Assembly: GCA_002349055.1 (NCBI GenBank)
Contig: DECD01000028.1
Location: forward strand, 1 to 35,320
Length of the DNA stretch: 35,320 nucleotides
From: Bacteroidales bacterium UBA2939
GTDB taxonomy: Bacteria; Bacteroidota; Bacteroidia; Bacteroidales; P3
Direction: 5' to 3'
Shown here: in pieces, positions 7,384 to 14,744 of the stretch
Position numbering within the stretch: position 1 is the stretch's first letter
Layout of the letters: every line of letters starts with the position of its first letter
Notes under the pieces: model-generated
What the model saw: only the letters and a program-made list of their open reading frames with translations
Told to the model about the DNA's origin: nothing
The model's database searches: none
Translations under genes and position numbers: made by a program

Positions 7384-9450
7384 TTACGCATTTATCAAAT
7401 GCTGCATTTCGTCAATCTGCACTTTTATAGTGTCCTTTTGTTTCTTTAATTGTAGCATTTTACTAGACGCTTCTTCCTTCGCTTTTTCTCTGTTGGTGAT
7501 TTTATCTTTTGCGTCAGTTACTTGCTCAATCAATGGATTCAATAAGTTTTCTATAAACTCATTTGAAACGCCACTAATTATCAATTTTTTACTATCTACA
7601 ATATGTGACAAGTAAGCCTTTGCATCAAAATTTGCACTTTTAGAAGATATAAATTCTTTTAATTCTGCGGCTTGGCTGTCATGAGCAAGTGCCTTGCCTA
7701 GTAAATCTGACAATCCAAAAGTATAGCCTTTTACAAAGTTGTTAATGAAATCCAAAGCAATATCACCCCAGGACACTCCAGCTTCATCGGCTTCACTTAC
7801 AGTAAATAAATCTTGTTCTGGGTCATCAATTCTATATTTTCTGCTTACCTTTTGGACAAATTCCTCCGAATCGAACTCATCTCCGAAATCAACGCGGCTT
7901 AATAATTCCGATACATTATCAAAGAAGTCCTGCAAAGCACTCTTAATCTTTCTTGAAGAGGTATCTTGTATTTCTTCAATATCTCTTTTAAGTGTTCTTG
8001 TCGCAAGATATTCTATTTCTTGATTTATTTTTGGTAAAACTTTATCGACACTTTCAAATCTACCCCATTCGTCAACAATTTTTGTCATCTTTTTACAAGC
8101 GGCATCAACATCATCTTCTAGTTGGATGCTACCTTTTCGGATTATTTCCGTAAAAACCTCATCCAAGTCATCACCAAGTGAATCTATCTTCCTAGACAAA
8201 CGGCGCTTAGTTTTTGTCAGAGATTCCGCTTTCTCTTCCAACTCATAATCTGGCAACGATAGGTTTTTTATCTGTTCATTGGTCTTTAGGATTTCCGTCT
8301 CGGTTTGTGAAGCAATGGTTTGCCCTTTAGATAAAATAGCATTAATGGGCTTTCTGAATAAAACAGCATCTTTCTCTTTCTCAATGACATTCTTTACTGC
8401 CTCAACCAAATTTCCCATGTGGCTTCTTTCGACCATTTCGTATTGGGATGTAATCTCAAAATCATCGCAACTTTTGCGCCACTTTTCTTGGTAAGACCCA
8501 TCATTCATTATTTTTGACATGGGCATGTATCCCATCAGTGCCATTGCTGCTGACAAAGGAATCGGTTCCATTTCTTTGAGGATGTCATTCAGTTGCTCAT
8601 TCCCCATCAATGAACTCGCTTTATGGATTTCGTCTGCAACATATTTTTTTATAGCAGATTCTGTTTCTCCGTTACAATAAGGTATATCGTACTTGTTTAT
8701 TCCAATAAGCACCTTCCCCATACCACAATGGGCAACATCTTTGAAAAGAATCTCTCTGTCAGTCGCATCAAACGGTCTTCCTGCATAGAGCATTAATAGA
8801 ACTACGTCTGCCTCTTTCAGAAACTCTTTTGTCCTTTCTTCACGCGAAACAATTGGATCGTTAAATCCTGGAGTATCAACAATCCTGACACCTTTGAGAT
8901 ACTCCTTGGGATAAAATATCTTTACGGACTTTGTGATTGATACATATTTCCCATTTGCGCCAACGTATTCAATTAACTTTTCAAAGTCATCTTCTATAGT
9001 TTTACCCAAAAGGGAAGGCATTTCGTCCTTTATGACGTCAGATTTTTCAACAAGTTCCTTTGCTGCCTTGATTTTAGATATTTGGGATTCCGACATTCCA
9101 TCCTGAATTGGCGTTTGGGCTGTCAACAATTGCTCCTGCCATTCGTTCTCTGTATAGAACTCTGCTGATAATTGTTTGTTTTCCCCATATGTAATTACCG
9201 TGAGGGCTGCAGTCATTGGCGTTGTTGCCGCAGGTAAAACATCATCTTCAAAAACAAATGCATTGAGGAATGTTGATTTTCCTGCTTTCATTTGTCCAAT
9301 AACACCGATTGTCAACACGTCGTTATCGAGTTTTGCAGCATATTCTGTAAATTCACTATCAGAAAGCCAATTATATTCTTTGGCTTTCGATAACAATGAA
9401 TACAATTTTTGTTTCTTGTTTTGAATGTTTTCAAATAGTTCTTTTGCCAT
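7384..9450 (-). CDS. Dynamin-like GTPase C (688 aa)
   Basis: A large bacterial dynamin-like GTPase. G1 is GQMKAGKST (52-60), G2 probably lies in the Thr-rich ATTPMTA segment, G3 is DTPG (192-195) and G4 is NKYD (252-255). After the GTPase domain come long helical regions (about 380-480 and 625-688, the latter KEEASSKMLQLKKQKDTIKV) expected to form the dynamin stalk. Between them is a hydrophobic, Gly/Phe-rich segment (DFINNFVKGYTFGLSDLLG) that could be the membrane-contacting paddle. Such proteins remodel or tether membranes with GTP hydrolysis. Known bacterial members include DynA, LeoA and cyanobacterial BDLP, with roles in membrane repair, secretion or phage tolerance. It starts 2 bases after dynamin B and ends the operon. 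Confidence 0.85.
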   Translation of the reverse strand: MAKELFENIQNKKQKLYSLLSKAKEYNWLSDSEFTEYAAKLDNDVLTIGVIGQMKAGKSTFLNAFVFEDDVLPAATTPMTAALTVITYGENKQLSAEFYTENEWQEQLLTAQTPIQDGMSESQISKIKAAKELVEKSDVIKDEMPSLLGKTIEDDFEKLIEYVGANGKYVSITKSVKIFYPKEYLKGVRIVDTPGFNDPIVSREERTKEFLKEADVVLLMLYAGRPFDATDREILFKDVAHCGMGKVLIGINKYDIPYCNGETESAIKKYVADEIHKASSLMGNEQLNDILKEMEPIPLSAAMALMGYMPMSKIMNDGSYQEKWRKSCDDFEITSQYEMVERSHMGNLVEAVKNVIEKEKDAVLFRKPINAILSKGQTIASQTETEILKTNEQIKNLSLPDYELEEKAESLTKTKRRLSRKIDSLGDDLDEVFTEIIRKGSIQLEDDVDAACKKMTKIVDEWGRFESVDKVLPKINQEIEYLATRTLKRDIEEIQDTSSRKIKSALQDFFDNVSELLSRVDFGDEFDSEEFVQKVSRKYRIDDPEQDLFTVSEADEAGVSWGDIALDFINNFVKGYTFGLSDLLGKALAHDSQAAELKEFISSKSANFDAKAYLSHIVDSKKLIISGVSNEFIENLLNPLIEQVTDAKDKITNREKAKEEASSKMLQLKKQKDTIKVQIDEMQHLINA

Positions 9451-9452
9451 AA

Positions 9453-11261
9453 TTATTTGCTGTTTAATTCGTTGATTTTTACGCGCAATTTACTTAATAC
9501 TTCGCTTATTCGGCGAGAATTGAATGAAGCGGTTTTAAAGGCTTCTAAAGCAGACTGTTCTTTCTTGGATGCTGCTATTAGTTCACTCGTCAGACTGGCA
9601 AGCTGAGGCATTTTGTCACTATCAATATTGTTGAGAATATTGGTCAAATTGTTATATTGACTGATGGTCATTTCATAATGATCATCTTTCCAAATTTTCC
9701 AACCGGCTTCTTTGAAATTAGGGATACGCGCTGCAAGTTCACAATCATACTTGGTTGACTGAATCATCTTTACAATACGTTCACTCACGGCTTCTGTACG
9801 GTGACGACACTCTTGATGGTTTTGAGATTGTTTTCTAACACTGGTCTCAATGTCTGAGGCTATTCTTTGTACAGCATCTCTTAAGTCACTCAAGAACGAT
9901 TCTTGTGTCGATACCCCCTTTATGCTGCCAATTGTAGCCATTATGTCCACCAGAGGTTCTTTCTTTGAGAATTTCAAAATTCCCTGTATGGAAACATCTT
10001 CTTCAGTAAAAGTCTTTCTTATTAATTCCTCAACCTCATCGACCTCTTTTGTGGTTTTCGTGTCAACTTTGTTTATGACAACATAAAGAGGTTTCTTAAG
10101 ATGTTCTTTCATGAGTTTTAACGAAGAGCGGTTGACAGTGCCGACATTGACATCAAATACCCAGAACAAGGCATCGCATTCATTGATTACCTCGATGGTC
10201 CGTTTACTGTCTTCGCTATCATTGGAGCTGAAACCTGGTGTATCAAGTATGCTGATTTGATTAAGTTTTTCATTCTTATACTCCATAACAAAATATTGAA
10301 TCAAGTTGGAAATACCCCCAACCTCATCAAGTACTTCTTTATTAACACGCATAAATGTTGACTCTTCAATCTTTTTTAGTTTGTTGTCATGTGAGAAGAA
10401 TTCGAACTCGGTTTTAATGCCACCTGAAATATATGTTGGAATAGCCGTTGTCGCTTTGGTACTAACAGGTAATTGCGGAACTGTTGGGTCATCTTGACTC
10501 AAAATTCGGTTGACTATTGAAGTCTTACCCGCAGAAAACTCCCCAACAAATGCTATAGCCGTCTTACCCGCCACCCAGTCTTTTTTCTTTAGAATCTCCC
10601 ATTTCGTCAAACCTTCACCGAAGAAATATTGGTCAATCTTTCCATCCATGCCAACAACCTTAATAGTGTCATGAAGCTCCCCAATAATAAAATCTTTCAA
10701 AGAATCAACACGGTGATAGATTTCATTTTTATCGCCACTACTAAACTCTTTTGCAGACAATATCTCTTGCACAAAGTTCAGGGACTCATTTTTTAGTTTC
10801 AGATTTTCCTCTTTTTGTGTCAAATCCTTTTTTAATGATTGAGTTTCCTCTTGTAGATTTTTTAATTCCCGTTCTAGTTTTGTACATGACTCAGCCAAAA
10901 CTGAACATTCTTCTGTTTTCTTTTTCAGCTTTTTCCGAGCTTCATCCAAATCGTTTTCGAAATCTTCGGATTCCTCTTCAAGTTTTTTTATTTTCTTTTT
11001 TAGTGAATCCATCTCCGCAAACTTACTCAACACGGCAGGGTCAATATCTTTACCGTTAGAGAGAACACTTATTCTCTCTTCCAAAGTGGCAATTTGATCT
11101 TTTGACTCATTGAGCATTTTTTCTAATTTGTTTTTTTGCTCAACTAACCCCCTGTCCCCCATCTTGCCAGTACCTTTTCTTCCTTTCATGACAAAAAAAC
11201 AGATGCCGGCACCGAGCAATAATGCAACAACGGAAAAAAGGACAATATGTGAAATGGCCAT
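9453..11261 (-). CDS. Membrane-anchored coiled-coil dynamin-like GTPase B (602 aa)
   Basis: Layout: N-terminal transmembrane helix (residues 5-25, HIVLFSVVALLLGAGICFFV), a basic stop-transfer (MKGRKG), a long coiled coil (about 40-165), then a GTPase domain with G1 GEFSAGKT (240-247), G3 DTPG (340-343) and G4 NKVD (397-400). A helical C-terminus follows. The anchor puts the GTPase in the cytoplasm, held at the inner membrane by a rod. The order (membrane helix and coiled coil first, GTPase last) differs from classic dynamins, where the GTPase is N-terminal. It lies 6 bases after the small membrane coiled-coil gene and 2 before dynamin C. It probably forms heteromeric assemblies with its neighbours (inference). 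Confidence 0.85.
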   Translation of the reverse strand: MAISHIVLFSVVALLLGAGICFFVMKGRKGTGKMGDRGLVEQKNKLEKMLNESKDQIATLEERISVLSNGKDIDPAVLSKFAEMDSLKKKIKKLEEESEDFENDLDEARKKLKKKTEECSVLAESCTKLERELKNLQEETQSLKKDLTQKEENLKLKNESLNFVQEILSAKEFSSGDKNEIYHRVDSLKDFIIGELHDTIKVVGMDGKIDQYFFGEGLTKWEILKKKDWVAGKTAIAFVGEFSAGKTSIVNRILSQDDPTVPQLPVSTKATTAIPTYISGGIKTEFEFFSHDNKLKKIEESTFMRVNKEVLDEVGGISNLIQYFVMEYKNEKLNQISILDTPGFSSNDSEDSKRTIEVINECDALFWVFDVNVGTVNRSSLKLMKEHLKKPLYVVINKVDTKTTKEVDEVEELIRKTFTEEDVSIQGILKFSKKEPLVDIMATIGSIKGVSTQESFLSDLRDAVQRIASDIETSVRKQSQNHQECRHRTEAVSERIVKMIQSTKYDCELAARIPNFKEAGWKIWKDDHYEMTISQYNNLTNILNNIDSDKMPQLASLTSELIAASKKEQSALEAFKTASFNSRRISEVLSKLRVKINELNSK

Positions 11262-11267
11262 AAGTGA

Positions 11268-11639
11268 TTATTTTTTATTGTTTTCCATCTCGTAACTCTC
11301 AATAGCTTTCTTTAATTCATTGTTCTGACGTGTTAAATCGTCAATGGTAGATTGTGCCCTGCGTAGCTTTAAACGCAACAAATCAAGTTCGTCCTCAATG
11401 TCTTCAGCACTCTCTGCTTTGCTTTTGTTATCCTTTCTTATTTTTTGGTTTTCAGCCATGAGATCCTCTATTCGTCTCTCGGCTTCTTTGTTCCTGTTGC
11501 GGAGTCGTTCATTCTCATCATAGAGTTTTTTTATTTCCTCATGATTGCTGTTGTTAGTTTGACCATCAATATACTTGTCTTTGACAATCATGCCACCAAC
11601 ACCTAAAACGGCACCTACAATAATTCCTGAAATATCCAT
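11268..11639 (-). CDS. Small membrane-anchored coiled-coil protein
   Basis: A 123-aa protein with an N-terminal hydrophobic helix (ISGIIVGAVLGVGGMIV, residues 3-19) followed by a charged heptad-rich coiled coil from about residue 30 to the end. The architecture matches the first 165 residues of dynamin B, so the two may zip together at the membrane. No enzymatic motif is present. The spacing (22 bases after dynamin A, 6 before dynamin B) places it inside the dynamin operon. A family name cannot be assigned from sequence alone. Confidence 0.75.
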   Translation of the reverse strand: MDISGIIVGAVLGVGGMIVKDKYIDGQTNNSNHEEIKKLYDENERLRNRNKEAERRIEDLMAENQKIRKDNKSKAESAEDIEDELDLLRLKLRRAQSTIDDLTRQNNELKKAIESYEMENNKK

Positions 11640-11661
11640 AATAAAAAGATTTATTATATTG

Positions 11662-13374
11662 TTAATTACTTGATTGCAACTCTTGCTTATATTCGTTCAA
11701 TTTCTTGATACGTAGACGATAGTTCTCTCTATTGTTTGCCCTTTCCTGTTTCATGTAATTTATCAGGCCCTCTATCTCTGCAATTGACTTACTATAATCG
11801 CTTAGTATTGCTGACTTGACGGATTCTTTTATCCTGTCAATCTCGTTGCTAATTGCTGACCTATATTGTGGTGCTAATTCACCATCAATATAGTTGTGAA
11901 TGGCTCTGCGACGCTGAGGCTTTCCCATAGTTGAATCTGTGACCATACCAATTACTCCTTCAAGCAAACCGTCAGTGTTATTATTGCCAGTTATGCTATT
12001 AGAAAGTCGTTGGAAAGTATTTTGTCCGTCAAAAATGACATCTGTCGCTGTGTCTGCGGCATCAAGCATTCCTTCTACACCAGAGGATGAGGCACCAAAA
12101 TATGCCGCAGCTGCCGTTGCTGCCACTTTAATACCTGATGAAATATAGCCATCATATTGATGCCCCATTTTATTTAGGTCAAGGTTGCTAACCGAGACAT
12201 CAATATTAACGGCAGATACATTTATTCCTTTAAGAGATGATAAATCACAAGAGCCATTATTCTTTTCAATTGCTTTTCTGACAGATTGAGAGATAAGTCG
12301 CATGATTTCATCTTTGAACTTATTACCCATCAGACTTACAACAGACGCAACCGTTGATTTTGCTTCCATATCATAGTTATTGCTTCGTGCTGCAACTACA
12401 GCCTCAAGCCTCTCAAACACTGTATCCTCAAATCCTCTTGTGTTTTTCCGAGCAATATCATCCATCTCCGATGCGATTTCATCAAATAATCTCTCTATTT
12501 CTCTGCGGAGACGTTTTAATCTGTTTTCATTCTCAATAATGTTGTCAGTATTGTCGCTTTCAGGTTCTTCTTTCAACAGCCTGTCAATAATCTGACACAT
12601 TCTATTCGCAATGTTTTCACAAGCAGAATCAATTGAGTTCCTCAAGATAGCTTGCTTTTCATTTTGAATTGTTGAGAATAGATTCAACAATTCTGAGACT
12701 TCACCTGTTTTTGCAGAGACAGCGGCAATGCCTTTGAATTTCATGGGCGTATTTTCAACAATGTACTTTTTTGCCTGTTCTATCTCGGTTTGAGACTTTG
12801 TATCGCAATAAGTTAACACCAGATAAATTGGACGTTTGGCTATTCCTGCAACATTAATAAAGTTTGTGAGCGACTTGGTTAGTTGCTGATTTACATCCAG
12901 TACAAGGAGTAATCCATCTGCTTTGGGAAGAAACTCAACAAGCACTTGTTTATGTTTAATGTCAGGAGAAGATAGACCTGGTGTGTCAACAAGGACCAAC
13001 GAACTTGGCACTTTTGTTGATGTGTCATATACGTTTACAACTGCGGCGTCTGCCAGCATCTCATTTTTCAATGCGGAGAAATCCTTTACAACATCACTTC
13101 TGCCATCGGCATAGAATACTTCAGCATGTGGACTCTCGCAACCAAAATGAATTTCATATATTGTGGAAGTTGTCGGCCGCGGTCCTGTCTCCATGATTCC
13201 ACTATCCATCAGCGCGTTCAGGATTGTTGTTTTTCCTGCACTAAATTCTCCAACCAAAGGCAGCAATAGTGGTACACTTGGGGATGATTCTCTTTCTTGC
13301 AACACTTTTAATACATCGATATAATCTTTGATTGCAAGTTCTTTAGCAATTTCTAAAACACGTGTGATATTCAT
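11662..13374 (-). CDS. Dynamin-like GTPase A (570 aa) with an altered G4 motif
   Basis: An N-terminal GTPase domain has G1 GEFSAGKTT (42-50), a G2-like PTTST, and G3 DTPG (130-133). The G4 position reads TYCD (188-191) instead of [NT]KxD, so the base-specificity lysine is replaced by Tyr. Nucleotide preference or affinity may therefore differ. Residues 275-370 are helical stalk. The segment near 415-440 (GIKVAATAAAAYFGASSSGV) is hydrophobic and Ala/Gly-rich, a likely membrane-inserting paddle. A helical tail returns to the stalk. It starts 29 bases after the 146-aa partner gene and is the first of three dynamin-like genes in the operon. The dynamin-family call is good; the cellular role is unknown. 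Confidence 0.85.
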   Translation of the reverse strand: MNITRVLEIAKELAIKDYIDVLKVLQERESSPSVPLLLPLVGEFSAGKTTILNALMDSGIMETGPRPTTSTIYEIHFGCESPHAEVFYADGRSDVVKDFSALKNEMLADAAVVNVYDTSTKVPSSLVLVDTPGLSSPDIKHKQVLVEFLPKADGLLLVLDVNQQLTKSLTNFINVAGIAKRPIYLVLTYCDTKSQTEIEQAKKYIVENTPMKFKGIAAVSAKTGEVSELLNLFSTIQNEKQAILRNSIDSACENIANRMCQIIDRLLKEEPESDNTDNIIENENRLKRLRREIERLFDEIASEMDDIARKNTRGFEDTVFERLEAVVAARSNNYDMEAKSTVASVVSLMGNKFKDEIMRLISQSVRKAIEKNNGSCDLSSLKGINVSAVNIDVSVSNLDLNKMGHQYDGYISSGIKVAATAAAAYFGASSSGVEGMLDAADTATDVIFDGQNTFQRLSNSITGNNNTDGLLEGVIGMVTDSTMGKPQRRRAIHNYIDGELAPQYRSAISNEIDRIKESVKSAILSDYSKSIAEIEGLINYMKQERANNRENYRLRIKKLNEYKQELQSSN

Positions 13375-13403
13375 TTTTTATTTTTTATTGTTTTAATCGC
13401 GTT

Positions 13404-13844
13404 TTATATATCAAATCGTTCCCCATCTATATTAATTATCTCGATATAACTCCTGTATTCCTCTTCCAAAACCGGCAACATTGACATGATTTCATCACTA
13501 ATTGGTGCTGTTTCTTTCGGTTTTGCTATAACATAGTATTTCTGTTCTGTGGGGTCCCCATATATTCTGTCAATAGAAATAAAACCTCTTTTTGCATAAT
13601 ATTCGAATGAACTCCAGTCTAGATTACGAGGATTCTCTCGTACAACAATGTCGTCTGTTTGCTCCATATATAGAGACATCCGACATTGTAAATCGAAATT
13701 GTTTCTATTGTCAATATTCAAGAATTTTGGAATAAGTCCACCGTTTGATGCAACATGAAAACACTTGTCATTAATCCTAAAAAACCAATCTATATCATGA
13801 GATAGTTGATAACTAATATCATATCGTCGCATTCGTCTTGTCAT
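13404..13844 (-). CDS. Unknown 146-aa protein coupled to the deaminase-like gene
   Basis: I choose the ATG at 13844 (MTRRMRRYDISYQL) over the one at 13865. The chosen start overlaps the upstream stop in a 4-base ATGA, the usual sign of translational coupling. The product is a small soluble protein with a mixed alpha/beta look and an acidic C-terminus (PVLEEEYRSYIEIINIDGER). I do not recognise a family. Being coupled directly after a deaminase-like gene, it could be an immunity protein or regulatory partner. It could equally be an accessory subunit linking the deaminase to the dynamins. No signal peptide or membrane segment is seen. Confidence 0.65.
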   Translation of the reverse strand: MTRRMRRYDISYQLSHDIDWFFRINDKCFHVASNGGLIPKFLNIDNRNNFDLQCRMSLYMEQTDDIVVRENPRNLDWSSFEYYAKRGFISIDRIYGDPTEQKYYVIAKPKETAPISDEIMSMLPVLEEEYRSYIEIINIDGERFDI

Positions 13845-14398
13845 AGTCCAAGAATATATTTGCAATTGTTACAATAATCGTGCGTTGAATTGTCCCTGGG
13901 ACGAATAGGGGTACTATATATTATTTCGTTTAATCTACATTGCTCTTTGTTTAACAAAAATTGGGCCGCATGTTGTTCGGCGCATTGCCCTATCGGATTT
14001 TTGCATTTTGTTGTACTATGGTTGCCAACCCCACCTATTTGATTCATTTTGTTTAATAATTGAGGATCTCGATAGAACATTTTATTATTACCCTTCGAAT
14101 GTCCAAAAAAAGTTACCAAAGGCATTTTATTATCTATACATTTAGCCGGATAGCATCTACATATCATTGCAGGATAATCACGTTCGTCCTTGTCTTTCCT
14201 AACATCTTTTTTGCCTTTTTTTCTCAATGTCTCACGTATTTTTCTCATTCGTAATATTTCTTCTATTATTCTAGGTTTATCTTCATAATAAAGAATTAAA
14301 TCCATAAATGTCACGACCCCTTCTCTTTTACTTAATTCAATGTTGTTTCCGTATCTTTTAATCAATTTTGGTCCAAATCCACCTTTTCTAATTTTCAT
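13841..14398 (-). CDS. Cytidine-deaminase-fold-like protein
   Basis: A 185-aa protein. The C-terminal part carries the zinc-deaminase pattern: CAE (Cys139, catalytic Glu141) in GQCAEQHAA, and CNNC (Cys176, Cys179) near the C-terminus. The C/H-x-E plus C-x2-C combination, with Cys instead of His as first ligand, is seen in toxin-type deaminases such as YwqJ-like families. The N-terminal 75 residues are basic (RKKGKKDVRKDKDERD) and may bind nucleic acid. No polymorphic-toxin delivery domain or signal peptide is present, so it probably acts inside the cell. It is the first gene of the operon that continues with the coupled partner and three dynamin-like GTPases, and has its own -7 box. The substrate is unknown. 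Confidence is for the deaminase fold. Confidence 0.55.
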   Translation of the reverse strand: MKIRKGGFGPKLIKRYGNNIELSKREGVVTFMDLILYYEDKPRIIEEILRMRKIRETLRKKGKKDVRKDKDERDYPAMICRCYPAKCIDNKMPLVTFFGHSKGNNKMFYRDPQLLNKMNQIGGVGNHSTTKCKNPIGQCAEQHAAQFLLNKEQCRLNEIIYSTPIRPRDNSTHDYCNNCKYILGL

Positions 14399-14418
14399 TT
14401 TTAAGAATCATTTTTTTA

Positions 14419-14426
14419 CAAACATA
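14419..14426 (-). promoter_or_regulatory. -7 box TATGTTTG for the deaminase/dynamin operon
   Basis: The minus strand reads TATGTTTG, 20 bases before the ATG at 14398, fitting TAnnTTTG. Unlike the three neighbouring promoters, the shared 13-mer is absent at -29, so this operon may be controlled separately. No other -7 box is seen between here and 7384. Confidence 0.55.
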
Positions 14427-14435
14427 AGTGATTAA

Positions 14436-14654
14436 TCATCCTATTCTTTGAACGTCCAAATATGCCATACTTAATGCGCCAGCCCTGCGGATGTCGATGC
14501 CATAGATACGCATGAATGCATCGGCGACGGCTTGACCTCCGTTGGTGGTAACGGGGTTGGTGATGTTGTTGGTTACTACGTCCACGCTCATGCCACGCTC
14601 GACGCGGATGCCACTGGTGAGCTTGCTGCTCTTGACTGTTACTCGGTATACCAT
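14436..14654 (-). CDS. Small DUF6140-like protein
   Basis: A 72-aa protein with the pattern YRVTVKSSKLTSGIRVERGM, SVDVVTNN, NPVTTNGGQAVADAF and YGIDIRRAGAL. It resembles the short DUF6140 proteins of Bacteroidetes accessory regions, compared from memory. The function of that family is not known to me. It is a single-gene unit with its own -7 box and the shared upstream 13-mer, so it is probably co-regulated with the Sel1 and ATPase operons. Confidence 0.6.
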   Translation of the reverse strand: MVYRVTVKSSKLTSGIRVERGMSVDVVTNNITNPVTTNGGQAVADAFMRIYGIDIRRAGALSMAYLDVQRIG

Positions 14655-14687
14655 GATTCTATGTTTTTATGGGTTAATATATTTCTG

Positions 14688-14695
14688 CAAAATTA
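14688..14695 (-). promoter_or_regulatory. -7 box TAATTTTG for the DUF6140-like gene
   Basis: The minus strand reads TAATTTTGC, 33 bases before the ATG at 14654. The shared 13-mer at 14724-14736 lies 28 bp upstream. Confidence 0.7.
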
Positions 14696-14723
14696 CTTAT
14701 TCTTTGTTTTCGGTTTCCGTTTG

Positions 14724-14736
14724 TAGATAATTATAG
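14724..14736 (-). promoter_or_regulatory. Shared upstream motif CTATAATTATCTA (site 3)
   Basis: It is identical to site 2. It is preceded on the minus strand by a T-rich run and a second CTATAG, and lies between the stop of the 401-aa gene and the DUF6140-like promoter. Confidence 0.6.
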
Positions 14737-14744
14737 AAGAAAAA

